Below are positions 33,353 to 44,449 of a stretch of 64,000 nt of DNA, piece by piece. Where the stretch lies: the NCBI GenBank assembly GCA_036365455.1, contig JAWQUS010000008.1, forward strand, positions 21,869,501 through 21,933,500, read 5' to 3'. The position numbers were made by a program, and so were the translations under genes. Below the pieces are notes generated by a model. That model did no database searches and had not been told where the DNA came from. It worked only from the letters and a program-made list of their open reading frames with translations. This DNA is from Macrosoma leucophasiata. Taxonomy: Eukaryota; Arthropoda; Insecta; Lepidoptera; Hedylidae. Within the stretch, counting starts at the first letter, position 1, and every line of letters begins with the position of its first letter.

Positions 33353-33643
33353 TAGAGCAACACCGGAGGGGAGTAGCCATATGAAGGCTTTCCCCTCTGT
33401 CAAAGTACAAGCGTAAATGGGCCTATACCTGTCGCCTAGATGTTTAAATGAGAGCGTGAAATTGTTTCTGTATTTTGTTAAGGTCAAGGTGTGAGTTTCG
33501 TAGTAATAGACGATTTTTGTTGTGTGCGTGTGTGTCGCACGCATTTCCCCCGCAAAAAAATGACAGACTGTTTTGCATCGGTAATAAACGCTATGGCTAC
33601 TCCTCTCCGGTCCGCCGCGGCCGGTGGCCCGTGTTTCTCTTTG
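33353..33643. mobile_element. MULE-like MITE, copy 1
   Basis: Outer termini 'tagagcaacac' and (inverse) 'gtgtttctcttt', and inner inverted 'ccggaggggagtagccata'. The right arm alone carries 'ccgccgcggccggtgg' between the two parts. 'gcaccgagca' lies on both sides (33343-33352 and 33644-33653), a 10-bp duplication as made by Mutator-like elements. Near-identical to 49628-49922. No convincing coding frame. Confidence 0.7.
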
Positions 33644-33653
33644 GCACCGAGCA

Positions 33654-34249
33654 AGTCAGCGGAACGATTCTTTTCGACTCAATGACTATTTTGTCACGAG
33701 AATTACGCCAATGGAACATAACTTAATCACTATTAAATCGCACCTTCGTTCCATCATTGATTACCAACCAACGTACGTAAAGATGACTGTGTTTAAAACA
33801 TTGAGTATGATTGATTTTCCTTTCTTCTCATCGTCACCCAATAAGGAAACGAGTGATATCTTGCGAAATGTGAGAGAGGAAATATCAAGTTTGTATTTGT
33901 CATCCAATTATTTTATACTTATTCAATCGTTGAATGCAATTGAATACGTTTACATTCCAGTTATTATCTGCTAATGATAACTCTTTTATGTAACAGCGCG
34001 TTCACACAGCCTCATACCGTTTCAGTTCGATGCAGGAACCCGTTTAGTGGCGTATGTGTTTATGGCGTATTTGTTTACATAAGCATTTTATTGCGGTACC
34101 TACCTCCGCGTTACTACTGGAATGGCGCAGTGATACCTACAGTAAAAACCAATACCGTCAGAAACCGAAAGCCCTTGTGAAAAAAGGGTACCTTACATCT
34201 AGTGTACCTAATGAAAAATGTGGCCGCGTTTTTGGTTTGATTTTTTTTA
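33654..34249. other. No recognised gene
   Basis: A frame continuing from the MITE to 33974 has no known motif. Nothing else seen. Confidence 0.3.
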
Positions 34250-34529
34250 ATGTAATGGCAAGGTGGCAAACTAGCATGCAGTTCACATTGGTGTTAAGTG
34301 ATGACTGCAGCCTATAGACACTTACATAAAGACCAGAGGTCAAAATGTAGATGCGTTGCCACCCCTGAGACCTTAGTTACTATGTCTCTGTGATATTTAT
34401 TACGGGGCCATACATTACTATCTAACCGGAAGACGATAGTGAAAACTACCATTTAGCAGCAGATAAATTATGAAATGCGGTGGTGCCTACGCCCTCGAGC
34501 TCCTACACTTGAACTCTACCACCAGTAAA
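34250..34529 (-). repeat. SINE-A copy, complete
   Basis: From 'gtaatggcaaggtggcaaac' to 'gaactctaccaccagta' in reverse orientation. A T8 run before it is the A tail. Confidence 0.75.
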
Positions 34530-35308
34530 AATTGAATTAAAATGTATGTATCTTCATGCCAAGTCACGGGTTAGGCAGGGAGTATTAAAATGTACCCAAT
34601 TGTACTCGTATCATTTTCACTTAGTTCCTTATCCAAATTATCGTATGATCGCTGTGTAATTTATTATTCTCGAAAAAACTATGGGTACTGTGGTACCCAT
34701 AGTGTGGTATTTATATAACCATCATCCAATGTGATGGACGATGGTAATAGAAATAAAAATATGTTTAGAAAAGATTGCATTTTAAATTTAATTGTATTGA
34801 ACACAAATAAAAATGTAGACGTATATAATTTTTAGGGGTTTAGTTTTAAGGGTTGTATATCACTAAATTTATCATTTTTAATCACTAATTTTATCCCTAT
34901 AAGTAGGTATTTTAAAGAAAAAAAAAAGATCCGGATGAATTGAGAACCTCCTCCTTTTTCCGAAGTCGGTTAAAAAGTAATCTAAAACATATTTATGACA
35001 ACGTGTTTTTCAGTGATGGGTACTTATATTAATTATTTTATGTTTTGTTGATATTTATAAAAAAACTACTTCTCTGAACCACCAGCAGGACATTAAATCT
35101 TTGAACTTAACTTGATACTTTTATGCAATCATACACCTTGCGGTATCCGAGCGACGTAAGATTGGAAATACCTCCTAGTACCTCATTGCGTACCTAGTTT
35201 ACGTACTTACCTACTCTAGTATATGTAGGTGTAGTATAGTATATTATGTACAAATGTACACGTGGTGATGTAGGTAAATGTTTATTTCTGATAGGTATAC
35301 AATTTTAC
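34530..35308. other. No recognised gene
   Basis: 34910-34975 contains 'gaattgagaacctcctcc' with 'gaagtcggttaaaaa', a widespread insect repeat end. 34542-34588 is a LINE-C scrap. Confidence 0.35.
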
Positions 35309-35480
35309 GGGTGGTAGAGTCTCAGTGCGGGCAATCCAGGGTGTACGCACCACCGCAAATGGTATGTAGTATGGTAGTGTTCAGCACTATCGAGTTCCGG
35401 TTGGGTGGTAATGTATGGCCTCGTAACTATCACAGAGACATGACAACTTAGGTCTCAGGGGTGGCAATGCATCTACCTTA
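35309..35480 (+). repeat. SINE-A, 3'-truncated by element D
   Basis: Reads 'gggtggtagagtctcag' to 'ggtggcaatgcatctacc', then stops where the foldback element begins. Confidence 0.65.
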
Positions 35481-35484
35481 TAAT

Positions 35485-35836
35485 AAAATAATAATAATGG
35501 CAACCCATTATACGTCCCACTGCTGAGCACGAGTCTCTCCCCCTTTTGGGGAGGAGGCCTGGAGCTTACTCTACCACGCTGCTCCAATGCGGATTGGTGG
35601 AGGTGGGTGGGTTTGTGGCCAACCCCTTGTCGGATGTTTTCAAACCGCCCATAAGCCCTCCGACAAGGTTAAGCGACTGCTATCTATCAATAGCAACCGG
35701 GACCCACGACTTAACGTGCCCTCCGAAGCACGGAAACGAGCATTTAATTAACGTGGTGGAGTAAGCTCCAGGCCGCTCCCCAAAAAGGGAAGAGACTTGT
35801 ACCCAGCAGTGGGACGTATAATGGGTTGCCATTATC
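35485..35836. mobile_element. Element D in foldback form
   Basis: Starts like other D copies ('aataatggcaacccattat') and runs through the core. Instead of the normal 'gcgcgcttc' end it finishes with an inverted copy of its own first 85 bp or so ('cgtggtggagtaagctcc' to 'ataatgggttgccattat'). The result is a long hairpin. Confidence 0.75.
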
Positions 35837-36209
35837 ATTTATTATTATAACTATTAATTTCATAAAGTCGTAGAACAAATGTTGTTGGAATTGATGTAGA
35901 GAGGCTGCCTGCAAGAGGATGATGCCCTAATTTCAATGAACCCTGTATAGTGAACAAAGATTTAATCACAGATACGTCGCCAACGCCACTCCTTGAGGCA
36001 TATTACTCATAACTAAATTTCCACAACATGATTGTGCGATATATTCGTCGTGTTAAGTGCGTCACTGGAAGAAAATATGCCATAATATGGCATATGCGAC
36101 ACTCGGCATGTGAATTGACGATCGCATTGGTTGGTCGTCACGATCCGACGCCAAAGATTTAATAGCATTCTGCTGAATTGAGATTTTTTTTTGTCTAATC
36201 TAATACCTT

Positions 36210-36580
36210 TAAACGAGCAATTCTTGTATAGATGTATATATAGAATCAAGATCTCGGAAACGGCTACAACGATTTTCTTGAAACTTACAGATTAGGGGTT
36301 TTTCGGGTCAAAAAAACGATTTATTTAGGTTCCAGATCCAAGAAAAGCTCGGTTCCAAGTTAATAATAAATTTTCTTCATAACCGACGACTAACGCCATC
36401 TATTGATGAATAGAAGAACCATTAGTCTACTAACGTTAGTCGTATTTTTAGCAAAGAAGAAGTGTTTGATTTGAGGTTAGACCAAAAAAATCAATTGTTT
36501 TTATTCATATTTCTTCAGTATGCAATTCATACTAAATATAATTTTCAAAAATCGCTACGGAGCGAAGCTCGGTCAACCAG
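36210..36580. repeat. Widespread insect repeat
   Basis: 'cctttaaacgagcaattctt', 'atctcggaaacggct' and 'cgctacggagcgaagctcgg' are landmarks of a repeat common in insect genomes. No coding part. Confidence 0.45.
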
Positions 36581-36593
36581 GTACTGTAATAAA

Positions 36594-36857
36594 AGTGGCA
36601 AACAAGCATGCAGTTCACATTGATGTTAAGTGATGCCTGCAGCCTGCAGACACCCACACAATGACCAGAGGTCAAAATGCAGACGCGTTGCCACTCCTGA
36701 GGGTTAAGGTGTTATGCCTCTGTGCCGGAAATTACAGGGCCGTACATTACCACAACACGATAACGCTGAAAACTACCATTTAGCGGAAAGTATATTAGGT
36801 AATGCGATGGTGCCTACGCCCGCGAGCTCCGTACCTGGAGCTCTACGACCAGTAAAA
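36594..36857 (-). repeat. SINE-A copy
   Basis: Reverse copy from 'ggcaaacaagcatgcagttc' to 'gagctctacgaccagta', with a small deletion in the 'cctgaccggaacacg' block. Confidence 0.72.
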
Positions 36858-36870
36858 AATTGGTATTGTG

Positions 36871-37180
36871 GAATTGAGATTGGTAATTGGAAGAGACAAC
36901 GCTCTCGAAAGCGCTACATAGTCCGGGAGGTTCAAAATTGTCTGGTATCTTTGGGAAATTATCATCATATCAGCCGAGAGATGTCCACTGCTGATCGAAG
37001 TCCATAAGTGGGTTTTGCCATATATCCGACGGCAAAGATAATTGCATGCCGCTGAATTGAGATTGGTAATTGGTAGAGACAACGCTCTTGAAAGCGCTAC
37101 ATAGTCTGGGAGGTCTTAATTGTCTGGTTTCTTTCGGTAATTATCATCATATCAGCCGAGGAATGTCCACTGTTGAATGG
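36871..37180. repeat. 180-bp tandem duplication
   Basis: 'gaattgagattggtaattgg' to 'catatcagccgag...tgtccactg' occurs at 36871-36998 and again at 37051-37173, with a period of about 180 bp and some substitutions. The duplicated piece includes a LINE terminus ('atcatcatatcagccgag'). Confidence 0.7.
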
Positions 37181-37196
37181 AAGTCCAGTGGCTTTT

Positions 37197-37363
37197 ATGT
37201 AATGGAAGTGGCAATTAAGAATGCAGTTCACATTGATGTTAAGTGATGACTGCAGCCTATAGACACTTACACAAAGACCAAGGTCAAAATGGAGATGCGT
37301 TACCACTCCTGAGGCCTAAGGTGTTATGTCTCTGTGCTGGAAATTACAGAGCCGTATATTAAA
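37197..37363 (-). repeat. SINE-A, truncated copy
   Basis: Reverse copy of the 3' half: 'gtaatggaagtggcaattaag' to 'ggaaattacagagccgta'. The 5' half is missing. Confidence 0.65.
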
Positions 37364-37620
37364 TGCCATACATAAAAAATATGGGTTTTGCCATAAACGC
37401 CACGCTTGGCATGCAGATTGGCGATCGCAGTGGCGGTAAATTTATCGCAGTTGCAATGCTGCTGCCCGTCTTGCGTTATTGCAATTACTACCGCCCCATT
37501 GGAATCGTTTGACCGCAATTGTTCGGTTGACTGACTGGACTAGTGGAAAAATTCTTTTCCAGTAGAAGAAAATTCTTCCGCTAGTGGGCGGTGGCTCTTC
37601 AGGACCCGACGCCAGTTATC
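37364..37620. repeat. Family-G repeat fragment
   Basis: 'gccacgcttggcatgcagattggcg', 'gctgctgcccgtcttgcg' and 'agtgggcggtggctcttca' match 11760-11912, 23370-23510 and 36061-36160 in part. LINE-derived by appearance. Confidence 0.4.
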
Positions 37621-38465
37621 ATGATAGGTTGTAATCGAATATTATTTAATATATTGCGTAACACCGAAACATTGGTTTTGGTCTATATTTATTACACATC
37701 CGCCCACATTTATTGCGTATTGCCGGTTGCCCACAATTTCGCCCACGTCATCTTTAATGTTTTGGTGCGCAATTTATATTCGGTTTATTATCTAGAAACT
37801 CATTTTGGTGACCACTCTAGGCGCAAACTTCTTTTTTTTTACTATTTAGAGAACGGAATAAAATAAATAAAATGGAAATAAAAATAAATAAATAGGTCGC
37901 TTAATGCATGAAAGAGTCGATTTTTATAAGTTTTGATATTTATAAAATATTTTTTATTTATCCGAGCAGTAGTACCTATTCTGTACAGAAATATGAATAA
38001 CTAGTGTCTCGCCCCGGATTCGCACGAGTGCAATGGATGTAGTATGTCCCTATGTCCGTCAGTGAGTCCGGTGAAGACGCAATTTTTGAAATCGGACTAG
38101 TAGTTTTTGTGTGAAATCGTTACAAACATACCCACATACGAAAACACAAATGTTTCCTCTTTATAATGTTTGTATACTTAGATATTAATTAGATTTCCGT
38201 TAACAATATTTTATTTGGATACTCTTTTGTTTTGGAGCGGATGAATGGAGAGTGCGATGTCAATAGAACCAATTGTAACCGAACGTTTGTAAAATTACGT
38301 AGGTATCCCTGGATACATCGGACGAAAAAAACAAAAAGCGAGCTAGAGCACCCGGCGCCGGTTGCAGCTTCTATCTAATTACATAAAACTCGTCCAGCCA
38401 AGGTGTTTGTATGGTGGTGGAATCTGGTCGGACCCGTACGTCCTCCATTATCTAACGAAATCTAA
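37621..38465. other. No recognised gene
   Basis: AT-rich; nothing assignable. Confidence 0.3.
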
Positions 38466-38640
38466 ATTGTAGAGCTCCCGTGTAATTGTATGGGCCTGTA
38501 ATTACTATAACAGAGGTACCTACAACGATTTAGGCCTTAGGGGGTGACAATACATCTACATTTTGACTTTTTCTTGTTTTTGTGTAGATGTCTATAGATT
38601 GTATGCACTTAGCATGCGCAATGTGAACTGCATGATGATT
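38466..38640 (+). repeat. SINE-A fragment, diverged
   Basis: 'gggcctgtaattactataacagagg', 'ttgtgtagatgtctatagattg' and 'aatgtgaactgcatg' match the family's 3' two thirds. Confidence 0.55.
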
Positions 38641-39217
38641 AGGCAAGTAAGCAAGTAAGGAAGTGACAGTTATACGAGTAGATACTTTAATACTATACAC
38701 AAATGTTTGTGTCCGTTTTGGGCTTAACATTATGTGAGTAGGTACCTACTTTCAGTAAAACATTAAAATAATTACTTTGCTTGTTACACTATTGTAGAGC
38801 TGACATGTGACGAAGAAATTAGGATCAGACAGCGCCAGGTCAAGTTTTATTTGAATGTTTTTGTGTATTCAGATGTGTCGTTGACTATATAAACAAACGA
38901 AACTCAATGTATAAATCTAACAGAGCTTATATTCAATGAGCTTTTGATTAAAGCCTCAATTCAAAAACTTTACCAGTCACATTTCCGGAAATATCAAACC
39001 TTCAGACCAACAATTCGTTGACGCGTTTAACAAGTAAAATATAAAAATAATAATAACCATTTTACTTCCTGAGTAGGTTGTTAAATTAATTCACAATTAT
39101 TTTACGCATCGCACAGCAAGGGCCTTTATATGATACAGATCAGAACAATTGCAATCGCGATACATAGGTTTACCTCGAGGAGAAAGACAAATAGAAGATG
39201 ACAAAAACTAAACTTAC
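38641..39217. other. No recognised gene
   Basis: Nothing assignable; would be intron if the 39.2 kb exon is real. Confidence 0.3.
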
Positions 39218-39372
39218 TTTTTCAGCATGAAAGCCTTGCTGAGCTCCTTAAGGACGGTGGAGACGATAGCGCCTGCCGCGGGCACGGCCAGCACGGAGGC
39301 GTCCATGCAGGCGGACAGGGCAGCCGGCGCCAGCACGCCCAGCCGGCTCAGCCGCGGACTATCCTTGGACAT
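39218..39372 (-). CDS. Putative first coding exon, product not recognised
   Basis: The minus-strand ATG at 39370-39372 opens 51 codons (MSKDSPRLSRLGVLAPAALS..., ending ...KELSKAFMLK) and a strong donor AA|GTAAGT, leaving in phase 2. Codons are strongly GC-ending (CTG, GTG, GCC, TCC, AAG), unlike the AT-rich surroundings, which argues for a real exon. The peptide has an alanine-rich hydrophobic middle. I cannot assign a family. Upstream to about 39480 is CpG-rich, suiting a 5' UTR or promoter, although 'ctgctgtttcag' just before TG-ATG could instead be a splice acceptor. Phase 2 would fit the SH2 exon at 12572, but that join would omit the N-SH2 domain and I do not propose it. Confidence 0.5.
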
Positions 39373-39489
39373 CACTGAAACAGCAGCACTTCGCGCACGA
39401 CCTAAACCGCAAAGCGATCTGCTTCGCGCGCTGACACAAGCACGAATGGCGACGCGCACTCGCCGCACGACGGTACTCCGGTAGTCGGT

Positions 39490-40307
39490 AGTTGGTAGCG
39501 ACCTGTCCGGCCACTCATTACGGGTACAGGATTATAATTGTATGGGGCTGTAATCAGTTTACGCTTATCACAGTGCAGTTCCGGTCGGAATCTGAAAGCT
39601 TGCGATGTTTGCTTTAAAAGTTCACATGGGTTATAGTAATCATTATTTATGGTTTAACATGCAAATTTATATAAAATTGATCCCAATATTACGCGGATGA
39701 GTACACATGTAAACAGACATAATGGACGATTTGAATGAATAATGACGAAAGTTTCTATTTTTTTTTGGTTGGGTAAACAATAGGTATGTTTGTAAGGGGC
39801 AAACTTCGGGAATACTGGTCCGAGCGTGAAAATTCTTTTATTAACAGAACATAACACTATATAGGAGTGATATATAGGTATTTTATTATGATTGAACAAA
39901 GAATTCAATGAAAAATAATAGTAGGTACCATATAGGTACCTACTATTATTTACCTTGTTAATCAAATCTGAGAAAAGCAGGCGAGATGTGATGCTGTATC
40001 GGCGCTGACCTAAAGGGTTTGGTAAAGACGAACATAATGTTCAGCCAAAATGTAGGTCTCTATTAGTTCCTTCCACAAAAAAAAATAAAAGAGGTAGAGA
40101 ATATACCTATTTGAACTTGGGACGTCCTGTTCATGAACTAAACATAGGTATTACCTACAATAAGATAATTTTATGAAGACTTTGTTCTTTAAAGATGTTT
40201 ATAGTATGTTAGGTGTTTGGTTGTGTACTTTAGGAGATAATTTAAAAACAATAAATACGCGACATTACCTTTCAAAAAGATACAATATTAGTACAAAGAT
40301 ACATTAT
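39490..40307. other. No recognised gene
   Basis: AT-rich. A local palindrome 'gtaggtaccatataggtacctac' sits at 39922-39944. Confidence 0.3.
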
Positions 40308-40552
40308 TACAATGCGAATGTGGATGGTTGCAGAGGCCCAGGAAGACCAAGGCTGACCTACCATGACCAAATAGGTCGAGTTCTGTCTGATGGTGGGTCA
40401 AAAGTCTCAGGAATCGGCGTGCATGTATGAAGAGAATGATGAAGGTAGACGAGGCACGAGAGGTTTGTCTGAACCGGGATATCTGGCGCTCTACACTCTC
40501 TGCCTACCCCGTAAGGGACCTGGCGTGAAGATACATACATACATACAATATT
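40308..40552 (+). mobile_element. LINE-C 3' end
   Basis: Same C-terminal protein region as 1541-2039 ('NANVDGCRGPGRPRLTYHDQ', then a frameshift near 40400) and the same 'ggacctggcgtgaagatacatacatacatac' type terminus, here in plus orientation. The high similarity to 1541-1760 points to one family. Confidence 0.75.
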
Positions 40553-40707
40553 AGTATTACCTAAGGCACTAATAATACCTATGGTAGGTATTAGTTGCAC
40601 CCGTGCGAAGCGGGGTCGGGCCGCTAGTATATTAGGTATTTATTAAGTATCCTGTGCTCTACTTTACAAGTGCGAATCCCTTAATTAGGTACCATGCTTG
40701 ACCTATA

Positions 40708-41005
40708 AAAAATTAGCCTCAGTAGTCTAGTGGAGGGAGGTCACTACTAGGATCTTGGGTGCGATGGTCGAGGCCAAGTGGTCCCTATATTTTATTTTTA
40801 TGACATAAACAAGCATACAGCAGCCTATACATAAATATGAAAATCAGAGATTTCAATGTAGATACATTCACACGCGTGAGGTCTTAGTTGTCCTCTGTGC
40901 CAGACATTACAGGTCACATATTTCCGCTTTTTCTGGAGTTTTCCAGTGCCACGGAATTGGATAATGTACCCGAAGATATCAATAGGCTTGCTAGGCCAGG
41001 GCTTA
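40708..41005 (+). repeat. SINE-T relic split by a SINE-A fragment
   Basis: Diverged tRNA-like head at 40708-40780 ('cctcagtagtctagtgg'). Then a reverse SINE-A piece at 40797-40915 ('aagcatacagcagcctatac' to 'cagacattacagg'). Then the SINE-T body at 40916-41005 ('ttttctggagttttccagtgcc', 'aatgtacccgaagat'). Confidence 0.5.
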
Positions 41006-41539
41006 CCTCTGGCCATTATGAGAGTTCAAGAATCAAAGAACATGGTAGTTGATGGGAGAAAAAGCAACAAACGAATAGTAAATGTTTGCAAGGTTGAATG
41101 CAATTTGCATCTACGCGTAATAACTAGCAAAATAAATCATTTATTTTATGTCCTAGTCATAGAGAATATTTAAATATTATTATCAGATTTTTCCAAACAT
41201 GGTATTTAATAGGTAAATGGTATAACTCATACCTACTGATGGAAGCAGAATGTAGGTACCTATTCATGGGTACATCATGGAAACTTCCTTCTCGGATCCA
41301 TCTAAATTGCCAGAGAATAGGTACACAATGACGCTGTGCTTTGGGTATTCCCATGCGTAAGCTACGTGATATTTCCGTTGGTGCATGCAATTCATTAAAT
41401 TCGTCCGTTATAAGCTAAAAGACTGGTTCGTTTGGCCCTGTTTAGTGACCTTGTCCCCTGATTATTAAAGGTCACAAGTTCAAATCCAAGAACGCAAGTT
41501 TATGTTCAATTTAAAAAAATATCGATGTATATTTTAACA
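41006..41539. other. No recognised gene
   Basis: Nothing assignable. Confidence 0.3.
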
Positions 41540-41850
41540 TTATACTAGCTGAATCGGCAAACTTCGTATTGCCTCAGAATGAAATAATGTGTCAAAGGTT
41601 TGATAGATACGGACTATTTGTATGGAAAAATAAAATTGTGGTTTTTACTACTTCCCTTAAATTTTTTCATATTTTCTTACCTTTTAAACCTTCCCTGGAC
41701 TTACAAAAACCAAATCAAAACCAAAATTAGCTAAATCGGTGAAGCCGTTCTCGAGTTTTAGCGAGACTAACGAACATCAATTGATTTTTATTTTTATATA
41801 TATATATATAAGAAGATATATATTTTATATATATATATATATATATAAGA
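41540..41850 (+). repeat. Retroelement 3' end with (TA)n tract
   Basis: Same family as 23682-23930, with start 'actagctgaatcggcaaac'. It ends in an 'atttttatttttatatatat' tail that has expanded into two TA runs at about 41797-41847. Confidence 0.55.
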
Positions 41851-42318
41851 TAAGATAGAAATAGATTATATAGCTTTTTCCTTCGACTATTTGTAGGTAC
41901 TTTGATTGACCCTTGAAGTACGTATCGTATAATTTGCTATCTATGCTCACATCTAAAGTCACACAATTCATATTCACGTAATAGCTGCAATAATTATAAT
42001 ATCGCAAAAGTGCAGATGGCTCTTTGGCATAACATATTATCATTATGCATTCGATATCGTGTTCATTATAATTACGTTACCATGTTATATCACCGCCGAT
42101 ATCCCATAAACTTTATAGTAACTTATGATGTAAATTTTCCTTCAAATGATGTAATATTCTCATGTGATATATGGTGCATGTATCCTGTTAAAACATTAAG
42201 TAACAACCAGGCACTATACCACTTTGACGACTAAATAAAACTTTCACCAAAATTACTACCAAATTTTTCACAACCTACTAATATCGGCGCTATTAATTAT
42301 CCCCAAAAACATATTTTT

Positions 42319-42592
42319 ATGTAATGAAGGTGTCAAAAGCATGCAGTTCTCATGGATGTTAAGTGATGACTGCAGGCTATTACACACCCACACGAAGAAA
42401 AGAGGTCAATAACAGATGCGATACAATCCCTGAGATCTTAGCTGTCATGTCTCTGTGATAGTTATTTCGGGGCCATTCATTACCATATAACAGGAATACA
42501 ATAGTGCTGAACACTACCATTGGCGGCAGACAGATTAGGTAATGTGGTGTTGACGCTCAAGAGCTCCTACACTGGAACTCTACCACCGTTAA
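42319..42592 (-). repeat. SINE-A copy, diverged
   Basis: Reverse copy from 'gtaatgaaggtgtcaaaagc' to 'gaactctaccaccgtta'. It abuts the palindromic MITE that follows. Confidence 0.65.
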
Positions 42593-42595
42593 ATA

Positions 42596-42981
42596 TACTG
42601 GGTGACTTTTTTTACCGTCTTGAAAAAAATAGGGCGTGATAAGCAAATGAAATAAAAGCCTATGGCATAGTTATTTATATTATTTTTTTATATTTTCTAA
42701 CTTCATCTGAAATTAAAATTTCATTAAACATTTCTATTCATTATTCTGTTACCTACAAAACTTGCAAAAACAGGATCGTGTCAAGTTGCCGGCGTTTGTT
42801 TGTTGAAATTCAGTGTTCTAAAATTAAAAATAGAATAATGAATAGAAATGTTTAATGAAATTTTAATTTCAGATGAAGTTAGAAAATATAAAAAAATAAT
42901 ATAAATAACTATGCCATAGGCTTTTATTTCATTTGCTTATCACGCCCTATTTTTTTCAAGACGGTAAAAAGTCATCCAGTA
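42596..42981. mobile_element. Palindromic MITE, 386 bp, 150-bp arms, TA-flanked
   Basis: Left arm 42596-42747 and right arm 42832-42981 are nearly perfect inverted copies around an 84-base centre. Termini are 'tactgggtgacttttttt' and (inverse) 'aaaagtcatccagta', with TA at both borders, suggesting a Tc1/mariner-mobilised element. Its hairpin could yield long double-stranded RNA if transcribed. Confidence 0.8.
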
Positions 42982-43699
42982 TATACTCCTGCCTACCTCC
43001 TCGAAGAAATGAAGACGCGATGCTATTAAAACTAAATGTACATCATTTATAGTGAGATAATACTGCCTATAATTACAGCTTAGTGGAGCGGTGGCAATTT
43101 TCTCGAACGTTTTCCGTGTTCAGGTACCTTAATAAACTTACCTACCTAGTTATGACTTAAATCGTTAGGAGTTAGGACCTTTAGGTAGCTAAGAAAAAAA
43201 TATCAGTTGTTCAATCTGCCGCCATCAATTTATAGTCTCAATTATGTTGTAGGTATGTGGAGGGGAGGCCTAAGTCTAAGGCGGCCAACCGTCCCGGATT
43301 CTGCGGGACCGTCCCGTAATGCTGGATGTAATCCCGCTTTGTAAGAATTAATAAAAAAGTCCCGCAAAACGTTAGATGTATCCCGCATGTCCCGCATTCG
43401 ATGTATTGACGTACCATGCCTATGTTTTTTCAAGCTCATAACCACACAGTCACACACAAACATCAAACATACACTACACCACTACACCCAAACACGCATG
43501 CAAACAACAGAAAATTGTTTGCGTGTGTGTGTATTACTTAACACGTTCATTTTCTTTAGACTGTGGTATTACTGTGTATGTGATTGCTGTGTTCCATTTT
43601 GAATTCTTTAAAAAGTGTCACTCTAGTGATATAAACTTTTCTATACTTATAATAAAACTGTAGAAGTGTAAATTCTGTACATTAAAAATATTGAAAAAA
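42982..43699. other. No recognised gene
   Basis: 43270-43400 is rich in 'gtcccg(c/t)' words ('accgtcccggattc', 'tgtcccgcattcg'), reminiscent of a hAT-type repeat, but I cannot bound it. Confidence 0.3.
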
Positions 43700-44300
43700 A
43701 TAAATACCAGGGGATGTTACTAGATCGACACCGAACCCAAATATATGATTAGAAAAATTTTTGTCTGTCTGTCTGTCTGTCTGTTTGTTCAAGCATCACA
43801 GAAAAACTACTGGTCCGATTACAATGAAACTTGGTATGATTATACTTTAACCTTTGGCGCACTACACTGGGTACTTTTTATCCCGGAAAAATGTCTGTTT
43901 GTCTGTGTGTTTGTGCACTAATATCAGAAACGGCTTATTCGATTTGCAGTTTTCAATAATATATTATGGTAAGTTTCACTTAACATTTAGTGTTTGTTTC
44001 ATGAGAATCGGTTCAGAAATAAAAAAGTTATGTCAATTTAAAGAATCATATCGAATATTTTTAAGCTATTCTGTATCTTAGTTCTATATTTTAGGAGGTT
44101 TCGTACCTAAAAGGTAAAAACGGACCCTACGGATTACTAATCCTCCGTCTGTCTGTCCGTCCGTCTGTCTGTCACCAGCCTGTATCTCATAAATAGTGAT
44201 AGCTAGAGAGCTAACATTTTCACAAATTATGTATTTCTGATACCGCTACAAAGAAAAAATAATTACTAGAAATAAGAAAATGAAAATGTTAAGGGGTCCA
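43700..44300. repeat. Two common retroelement 3' regions
   Basis: 43700-44060 has a (GTCT)n run then 'actactggtccgatt', 'atgaaacttggta'. 44090-44300 has 'aaaaacggaccctacggatt' and 'gtctgtctgtcaccagcctg'. Both phrases are widespread in insect genomes. Confidence 0.4.
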
Positions 44301-44449
44301 AGGGGGCATACAATAAACGGGTTTTTTTTCGTATATTTTTTGCTCGATAATAATAACGGTAACAACAAGACGCTTAAAATTTTAACAGAATTTTTAGATC
44401 TTATGTGGTATATTACCTTCCATAATAAATCTATACAAATAAATAAAAT

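Noticed and set aside
33624..33974. A 116-codon plus-strand frame
   Set aside because: It begins inside the right arm of a MITE and shows no known motif or coding bias.
39227..39484. Plus-strand exon reading at the 39.2 kb locus
   Set aside because: An acceptor-like site and ATG exist, but codon bias and the strong GTAAGT donor favour the minus strand. Kept open as a strand check in the findings.
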